Below, in pieces: positions 49,501 through 58,781 of a stretch of DNA of 64,000 nt (the first letter of the stretch is position 1; each line of letters starts with the position of its first letter). The translations under genes were made by a program, and so were the position numbers. Source of the DNA: Cristatella mucedo. Lineage: Eukaryota > Bryozoa > Phylactolaemata > Cristatellidae. The stretch is from NCBI GenBank assembly GCA_009760855.2, contig WPIO01000013.1, forward strand, positions 2,740,501 to 2,804,500, given 5' to 3'. A model generated the notes under the pieces. The model made no database searches. It saw only the letters and a program-made list of their open reading frames with translations, and was not told where the DNA came from.

Positions 49501-52500
49501 AGGTCCTTGCTGTGTCTATTGGAACTGTCAGCTACATTCGTAGGTTGTTCGGGAGTCCCTGGTGTTATTCTATGTTGTAGAGCCTGCATATCTTAAGTGT
49601 TCTCATATGCAATGGACTTTTTAGGAACTAAAATCACGACCCAGCCTCGACGAACAGCTTATCAGAGTGGTGGCAACAGCGGCCAGTGTCAAAAAGCTGA
49701 GGTAGGTTTGGGTCTCGTTTTGTGTTTTGACTCAGCTCTCTACCCTGAAATGACAGGTCTTCAGACCTGGTGTGCACGAACTGTGCCCTGTTACTCCACA
49801 CTTCCAACAAACCTGTTGATCGAAAATCCTCACACTGGCTTTGCTTTAGGGTCTTAGTCTTTTTCAGTTTTAACTCGTGCAACTAAGAAAGTGGTTTCTT
49901 AGCCCGAAAGTGGGGTAGTTCGGCTCAATAGCCAATCGCCTTCATGTTGGTGCTCCTTCAAGTTTCAGCTGATGTACCATAAGTTTTCTTTTGCATAGGC
50001 CTCTTTGTTTAAGTTATATCGTTTTTGGCAGCTGAGGCTCGTCTGTTGTGAGCGGCAGCATTTACATCACGTGAATGTAAGAGGTTTTTTGTATCATAGG
50101 CAAACCCTTATCCTTGACGACAATCCTATTATCAGCAGCATAGCTCAGCTGTCAGAGGAGGAGCGCCAAATGAAAGGCATTGCTAATACTCTATTAGCTG
50201 ATGTGGAAAGTGCCGTGTCTTCCTATGATGAAATCCAAGATGGAATTCGACTCACGTATATGTCACTTGATGTAAGTGTCTTAATCATTCTGTGATTGCA
50301 GGTAATTCTCAATAAGCAAGAACAGTATGACTTTATTTCCTAATGCAAACTGCTTGACCGACATGCAGTAGCACAGCTTTGCTAATCAGCTATGCTGAAC
50401 GATCACCGCCAGCTCCTTTTATCAACTCAAATGCCTGCCTGTGTATCAGGGCAAGCTTCAGTAGTTGGCTTTCTTATTTAAAGCTAAATGACTTAATTGT
50501 TATAATTCACCCAGGCAATGCATTGTGTTATGTGATACTAACGGAAGTCCACTTTTGTTCATTTGTCTTCAATCACTGCTCCACAGATCTTAAATCTTAA
50601 ATGATAAACAGAGCTGTTAAGTGCAAAATTCTGCCTCAAATATCATTACTAAGAGGTATTATACTTCGGTGGCTTCTCTTTGAATGCAAGCTCTCCATAA
50701 CCCGTTCACATGTATAAGCATGGTGTATCTCACAGCACACTTATGTGAAGTTGCGCAACTGAAGCCTAGCGGACATTAAAGATACCCTTGATTAGGTAGG
50801 TTCTTGCTGGTGCATTATGCGGAGGGTGATTATGGATTATTGCACACATGTCCCGATGAACTGTAAGGTTGATGTTTAATGACAAATTGAAAACGTATGC
50901 CTTTTCAATATGCTACGCAAAGCTGAGATAAAAAAAATTATGACCCGTGTATAGGCATTGAGGCGTCTTCTGAATGAAATGGCTTGTTACCATTTCCTCA
51001 TCACATCTTGCTTACCTGCAGTTGTATTATGCTCTTCTGTAACCAGCAACTGACACACACACCAACCTGTGACCACTCTTCCTGCTTGCTATTTATCTTT
51101 TGGGCCATTCTTGCTTGTGTTGCAATCTAATGAGTAAGTGTTGTGCGCATGCACTTTACGAGACAAGTGCACTGATTTTGGCATTTTCTATTTTTCTCGT
51201 GCTTGCACTGATCGTGTACTTGCTAACGGGTACTTGGTGCTATGCTGTTTGCCTTTTATAGAAGACAAAAGCTCTCGAAATTGTACGGCAGCGAGATGCG
51301 GCTCGAAAGAAACTCTGCGAGGCTATCAACCACTTTGAGAGACAAATTGGCAGTTTGGATCTAGACGGGCGAATGGCTAGCATACAAGTGAGCTGCACTG
51401 TTAGCTTTGCATCTGCAGTTTGGAAAGTAGGAGGCCGATTTGTGTTGAAGCCACATTTTCATAGTCTTTAGCTCTGCTGATGTTTGGTCGACTTTTTTAG
51501 AGCATAGCGTGCATGTTTTTGGTGTCGTTTTGGTGCTGTGCAAAATGCTAGTCTTCATTCTCTGTGCCACTTGTTAGTTTGTCTGAGTTTCCAGTTCGGT
51601 GAGCTGCTAATTAGCTCGATCAGAGGAAGGTTTCAATTAAGAAGTGACTCCAGAAAACTCGAAAGCAAGTAAACAATTGCTTGTCTTGGTCGGCATGCCC
51701 CATCGGATAGGATAATGGTTCCTGCTGGCTGCCTCTCTCCCTACTGCCTAGTAGCATGTTGGCATCCAGTTGCTGTTTAACATTGGCTTGTCACAACTTG
51801 ATAACTGGTTTTCTTTGCAAGAAAATACGTTTACCAATATAATAACTTCTAATAGTCGTACCCGGCCATGTGCAGTGTGTGTGACTCCCCCCCCCTATGA
51901 GACTGTGCTGCAATCAACATTAGAATGTCGGTACACAGTTGCTTAGCCAATAGCAAATGCCAATAGCAATGGCCTACTGGCCATGGTTTGTTTGGTGTCG
52001 CTAGCAGCTAGTGGTAAGTGGCTGGCTGGCATTTAGAACAGGTTCATCTGTCACTAGAACCGTGGCCTGGACCTGGATAATATTTGGCCTGATGTTACAA
52101 TTGATGTTTTTGCAAAACATGTGTCTACGTGTACACTAGACTACAATAATTAGTGTCTTGTGCATCGATATTGCAGGCTGCTATAGCTAAAGTGGATGTA
52201 GCACATGCTAATCTCATGATCAGTCACACTGAGTTAGAAGAGACGGTAGAAGATGACCAGCTGGAGCAGCTGCTGAAGTGGCAGGTGAGGTGCCTTGTCC
52301 TTTGCCCTGAGATCTTATGTTAACTTATTCCGAGGATGTTTTTGCTTTTGTGGAGTCAAGTCGGTCTGACATGCCATACAAATATTCACATATGGCTAAA
52401 ACTTTGGCCTTCTGAGTCTGAAGGCCCTGTTTGGGACCCTGAGTGTGAGTGAGTCACCATGTCACCCGCCTTTTCGTCATGTACTACCAGAGCCATTGGT

Positions 52501-52729
52501 TGATGGTGCTGCATTAATTTGGCTAATGGTTAGTTATATTTAAAATGTTGATTTGCATATCAGAATGTGTACTTTCAGGCTCGCAGGCAACTTTGGTTTC
52601 TGAGTTGGTTGCCTCATTATCTGTAGCCTCAAAATGAAGCTGTCATGCAAAGCTTACTTTTTTGGACAATTTATTAGAGCATTCAATGCTGTATTAGGTT
52701 TCGTTGTTCCTTAGAATCGTGCATTATAC

Positions 52730-52828
<99 letters not shown>

Positions 52829-55800
52829 GTTGGACGGACGGATGGTTGGAGAGACAAGTACAACACAATTAAGAAAGAGATGGGCCAAAATAAAGACAGC
52901 TTTAAATGAGATGGGCAAATGCACAGAGATGGATAACGGCTTGGAGTTGGCATGTAGACATACTTTGCTGGTCTTCGGCTTTTCAGTGTAATGCTGGTAC
53001 GGCATGTTGGCATGTACAATATGTAATAAGCATCGACATGAAAAGGCATTATTGCACAGATTGGAACTTCACTTGCTCATGTTATATCTTGTTCTGCATG
53101 TCATATGCAATAATAATTATTATATTTTATTATTTAACATTCGAAAATAAACCTCTTTCTAAACACTTCACATTGGCTGTAAAGGATGTATATTGACTTT
53201 AAATGATAATAACATACACAATTGCATTCGTAACCACATGAAAAGGGTATGCACTTGGACAAGCCTATGCTGTGAGGAATGGGTCCGATTTCGTGTTATA
53301 TTCTCAGTGTCGGCAATTCAGTGGAAGTCGTGGTGTCAGTTGGTAACATGCCGTGCTTTAAATGCATAGGACCTGAAGGCACTGTCTTCGAAGGAGTATT
53401 AGTTTAGCAGAGGCAGAATTTATTACAGAGGCCAAATAAGGCTAGCCTACCTGCCGATTGTTCAATGTAAGTGCTCGGCTAGGCCTTGTAGGGGCCACTT
53501 GTAAAAATTGGCTGATCTCGTCCCTTTGGTTTATAATAATAGCAATAATAATGATACATTTGATCTAGCGCTCTCGGATAACTTAATTTCTTTCTAGGCA
53601 CATTGCATTTGTTGCAAAGGAAGCATGATCGAATGGTGAGTGGTAGCATGCTCAGTGACAACAAGAATAACATGGTTAGGGGTAACATGCACAGGGTCAG
53701 CATGGTTTGATTTTTCAGCCTCATTGGAGCTTTCCGTGCTCTAGCTTACTTTTGTCTGTATCAACAACTTGCTTTTTTTCTCAACGAACTGCCGTCCCGT
53801 GACATACTTGCTGGTCAAAACCACTATTCCGATTGACGTAATCCTCAGTTGTTACTGTGGTATGAGGGACACTGCTGCAACCCTGGGAGTGTTCAATCAC
53901 CTGCTATGAGAAAGGTTCATATGATCTAAGCTGCATGTCGGTTTAAGTGGTGCTGAACTGCACCATTTACTGCTGAACAATAGGGATATTGGGATAGTAG
54001 AACAATAGTTGTCTGTTGGTGCTCCATGATAGAGTACCTCTCAGAACGGTCACCCACTTTCCACGTGATCACCGGCCAATGAAAATTCTGTGACCTTGCT
54101 CAAAATCCCATGTCTTCCATATACTTATATTTGTGTTAACCAGACTTGCCTATAGATAAAGCTTCACCCTTTGCAGCAAATGAAAAGCGCCTAGAGAGAG
54201 ATTGAGTTCTCTGAGGGTGCTTTATCAAGTGCTTTATTATTGTTATTATTATTACCTTTGTCTGCGCCTTGGATTTTATGTCAATTTATGACTGGCTAGC
54301 TCCACTAAAACCGGTCCAAAGGAAAGAAACTTTGACTTGGCAAATGTAAGTTTCTCTGTGTGTGCACGCGCATGTGTGTGCACATGTGTGTGTGTGTGTG
54401 CATACGCATGTGTAAGCTGTTGCACATGCCAGAAGACAGTACAGATAGCTCGGCTGATTAATAAATATCGGTGAAAGCCTCGTGCTAGCTAGTGGCAATG
54501 CTGGCTGAGTCCAGTCCTGGAGATTTGGAAAGTCTGTAAATGGGTCCCCCGGTTCTTCGTGGCAAGTCTCTGCCAAAAGAGGCTGTTACCGTGTGTGTCC
54601 AAAGGACCGAACAGCCAAACTCAAGCCAATCGTGCTAGCGACGGACGATGACATATATGCAAGTTTGAAAAGTTTGGCAAACGATTCACGATGAAAATGC
54701 ACCTTAACAATGCTGCTAGTTTGATTCGGAAGTCTGCCTCAACAGCTAGCTGTCACTAAAATTAGAGGCTGTCTACTATAGTGTCTTGCATAAATTTGCC
54801 TAGCCCCTTCGTTCTGTCTAGCCTGGTGTAATGCAATTCTGTTTTGGCTGGGCCACCGAAAAAGCTCCTAAACCTCTGCAGCTGGTGATGGATATAGCTG
54901 CAAGGCTAGTCAACTAATCTCAAGAGTTTCAGCTCAAGTGTCTCCTTAGCTGAAGGAGCTTCGATGGCTGCCATCGATCAATGGTTACAGTGCAAAAGTC
55001 TTACACTGACTCACAAGGGCATGTCATGGCTTGGCACCTTCATATGTTGCTTAACTGCTGCACCAGTTTCAGCCTCCTCGTGCCTTCCTGTCCTCGATGG
55101 ACAATACATTAGCTGTTCCGTTCTTATGCGTGATATGGTGACTGTTGACAATAGAAGCTTTGGCTATGAAGGCCCCAGACTGTGGAACTCACTTTTTTAT
55201 GATTCTTATGCAACGACATCTTCTGTCCTGCTGCCAGCTGTGACACATCCATTTCAGCGGTCCTGGGCTGCTCCTTCCTCTCATGACCTCAACTGCTCTC
55301 CTGACTCAGCTATGGCTACCACTTTTCCTTGGTTGCTTGAGATGAATTCTGTTGGCTATCGTATGCATACCGGAAGATGCTCAGACTTTGAGTGAGCTAT
55401 AGAAAATCGCTTGCATAACACCCACTTAGGTTCTGTGGCTTTGCATCGTTACAGAAGGATATGCATGACATTAAATGACCGGAAATTGCACTAGTGCACG
55501 ACAGGCTTATCTTTATTCCGTCGTATGGCAGTGTGATCTCTACTTCTAGCTCGTTCTCCTACCATTGTGGTATTCATGATTATAACGAGTTACGTGGTTT
55601 AAAATCCGTGTAGTCATTGATCGTCTACGTGCCAGTGCCCACTAGCTGATATTCCCGAATTTCGGAGTCGACTAAGTATGCGAGTGATAACTCTAGCTAG
55701 TTTTCCATGGTTATTTGGCAAGGCATTTGCCAAGACTTTGCCCATTGATCCAGCCTTGAGCACTGTCCTGATTGTACTTATGGAAGTGCACTTTAGGTGT

Positions 55801-58749
55801 GTATGGCATATGATGTTTTGTTGTCAGATCAGCAAACATTATCTTTCCTTTTTCCCATAAGTTTTTTTTAAATGTTAATCTTGGTGATGCTGATACTTGA
55901 AAAAATATTGCAGTAGCAACATGTGACTCTCTACTGCAGTAAGTACTGACCTTTGTGTGTAAAAGTTGTAAATGCTTTAAACTTGGAGCACACCATAGCT
56001 CATGCTGGTTATGTGGTATGCTCTTCCGTTTAAAGTTTGCAAGTTGCAATTGGTTTTGCGGTTTTTTCCACCTGCGTCACTGACAACCTTGGATTTCCGA
56101 TTAACACCTAACGTTTGGCAAGCGATCATGTCAAGGCTGCTGGCCTTGACTGGACCGTTATGATTTAGGTCAAGCATCTCCTGAAATAGAACAAGATGCA
56201 AAGCCTTTGAAAGCAGGCCGAAGCTGGTGTGCATTGGAGTGCTATTGCCTGTGCCCATAGGTTGCTGCAAACTTATCCGTACGGCTCTCTGTATAGAGGA
56301 CTATCGATTCGCCGTGCATCTTCATAAGCTGTCTGACCTCGTCATGTGCACTCATATGCATCTATCTTTTGCAGGCCGATAGGACTGCCGTTACCACTGC
56401 CTTGCGAGATAGTTCGGATGCTGCTGTCCAGACGCTATCTAATCGTGTTTTGACGCTGATACAGGTATGGCAATGGGCTGGTGCTAGTCAGCTGTATGAG
56501 CGTGATTTTATGCTCGTGGCTGTAGCAGAATTATTTTATCGGCCTTGCAGCTAAAAAATCACAGCATTCATATCCCATGGTGCATGAGGGTGACCTCAAG
56601 CTTATTCACTTGACTAAAGCCACGTTTCCACAGTCGGTTCTCCATCGGTCTTGTCGCCTACTTCATTACCCTCCCAGCCTTCGAGCACCAGAATTCTCTC
56701 AACTCACTTGCTGCATATACTGATGACTTCCCCACATGGATGGCAGCAAATTTTCTAAAACTAAACGGTGATAAAAAATAACTTACTAGTTGTGGGAAAA
56801 CCCAGTGTGATTCAGAAATGGGAAAGGCTTACCCTCAAAATTGGCTCTGCCAACATATCTCCTGTTGAATCAGCTCGAAATCTAGGTGTCACGTTCCAAA
56901 ATGGCCTTCAGTTCGACAACCACATCAGCACCACAATCAAGTCTGCTTACTTTCAGATACATAACATTGCTAAAATTCGGGCTTGTTTAGATAAGAATAC
57001 CACGTCTAAGTTGTTCCATGCATTTGTGACATCCCGTCTCGACTTCTGTGACTCAGTGCTTGCTGGCCTACCGGCATGTGCAATCAGGCGATTACAGCTG
57101 CTGCAAAACTCTGCAGCTAGGCTTGTCTGTCGTGAGCGTCGCAGTTGCCACATTACTCCACTTCTCGCTGACCTGCACTGGCAACCAGTCAATCAACGGA
57201 TTGACTTCAAGGTTTTGTCGCTCACTTTTAGGTCCCTTCATTCTATGGCTCCAGCCTATCTCTCAGATATACTACCCCATCAGGCCAAGCATCGTACCAC
57301 CCGCTTTTCGGAATCCAACAGTTTACCAATACCTCATGCAAACCTCAAATCCTTTGGAGACCGTGCATTTAGTTCGTATGCTTCCTGCGTCAGAACATCC
57401 CCTGACCTGCGTCAGAACATCCCCTGACCTGCGTCAGAACATCCCCTGACCTGCGTCAGAACATCCCCTGACCTGCGTCAGAACATCCCCTGACCTGACC
57501 ACATTTAAAAAGAACTTAAAAACACGCCTATCCAGGGCAGCATTTAGTGAGTCCCTGTGATTCGTCCTTCATGTGCTTATGCGTGCTGACACTGTGCATG
57601 CTGCCACTAACCACATTTGCATGCTGACCTTGTGCATGTTACCTCTAACCATATTATTCATTTTTTTTTTTCAAGCATGATTTTACTTACCATTCAATTG
57701 CATTCCACTTTGCAGCAAATGTAAAGCACCTAGAAAGAGATCGAGTTCTCTGAGGGCGCTTTATCAAGTGCATTATTATTATTATTGTTATATTACTCCC
57801 AGTTGGCCGACAGTTTAAAAAACTAGCTGAGCACTGAGCTATTTAGCAGCTTCTTTTTGTATAGCCATAGAAGAGCCTTTACGGCTAGCCCGCCGCTTGC
57901 AGTGGCGATAAAGGATTGCCCACCGCAGGATTCTAACTCACGACCGAGGTCGGTAAAAGCAACTGCCTTACCTAACCTGCAATCACGGCTCACCGATTTT
58001 TGAAGTCTTGAGTTGGTTGTTTGAATTTTTGAATTCCTGACAAAAAATATGGGCCCGACAACTTTGTTCAACTTCTTAAAAAATTGACATGAGCAGAGAC
58101 CAGCCGACCAATCACATCTGCTTTATAGAGTCTGCCTTTTTTGAGTCCCAGCTTATTGGACACATGCAATGAAGATTACAAGAATGTATTTATAAGGAGT
58201 ATGGGATAAGAGGAAAGGAAGCTGTGCTGAATGAGCCTGACGGGTGAGCACACATAATTTTCTACAGCTCTGATTGCAGCTAGCCCGTGACTATTCTATG
58301 GGTAGAGCTTTGGAGATGAATGACGGAAGATTGCCGGAAAAACCTAACGCATAAGTGCAGCCTAATCATCGGTCGACGAAAAATCACCCCGTGTAAACAA
58401 GACTAATGATAGTCGGCATGGGCATGTCACTGTTCATTTCATGCCAGATGGCTCTGAATCCAAATGGTAGCAACCTTTAATCTTTAGCTTCCGTGTCTCA
58501 GTTGTTAGACCATTGGACTGGAAATCTGAGGTTAGAGGATCGCCCTTTGAGATATTATACCATTCCTTTTCACTTCTAAGCCTCCCCTCTCCATGTCACA
58601 TCACTGCTTGCTCGGTGACTCGGTTTATGCTCGTGGGTACGGCGTGCCATAGACCGATGTTGCCGGAGCGAGGCAGGCATGAAGCCCCATATTTCGGCTT
58701 GGCTGACAAAAAAGGGAACGAACATGACACGTGCATGTGTGCAGATGCG

Positions 58750-58781
<32 letters not shown>

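Larger units (their letters stand above)
47672..52176. other. STK31-type introns 8 to 12
   Basis: Between exons 8 and 13 the introns show no LINE or SINE copy that I could recognise, unlike the introns on both sides. Confidence 0.45.
52285..56374. other. STK31-type intron 13
   Basis: Contains a (GA)n tract, LINE-A pieces (53095-53470, 53535-53705, 54165-54255), a (GT)-rich tract (54356-54410) and LINE-B (54775-55480). Flanks 52285-52730 and 55481-56374 are unrecognised. Confidence 0.5.

Noticed and set aside
50032-50078. Extra exon in the STK31-type gene with a good GTAAGA donor
   Set aside because: Joining it to exon 10 in the required phase gives an immediate stop codon.
56768-57427. 219-codon frame as a host gene
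   Set aside because: It is the RT C-terminal part of a LINE-A copy, repeated at 42194-42799, 36719-37415, 60131-60758 and elsewhere.
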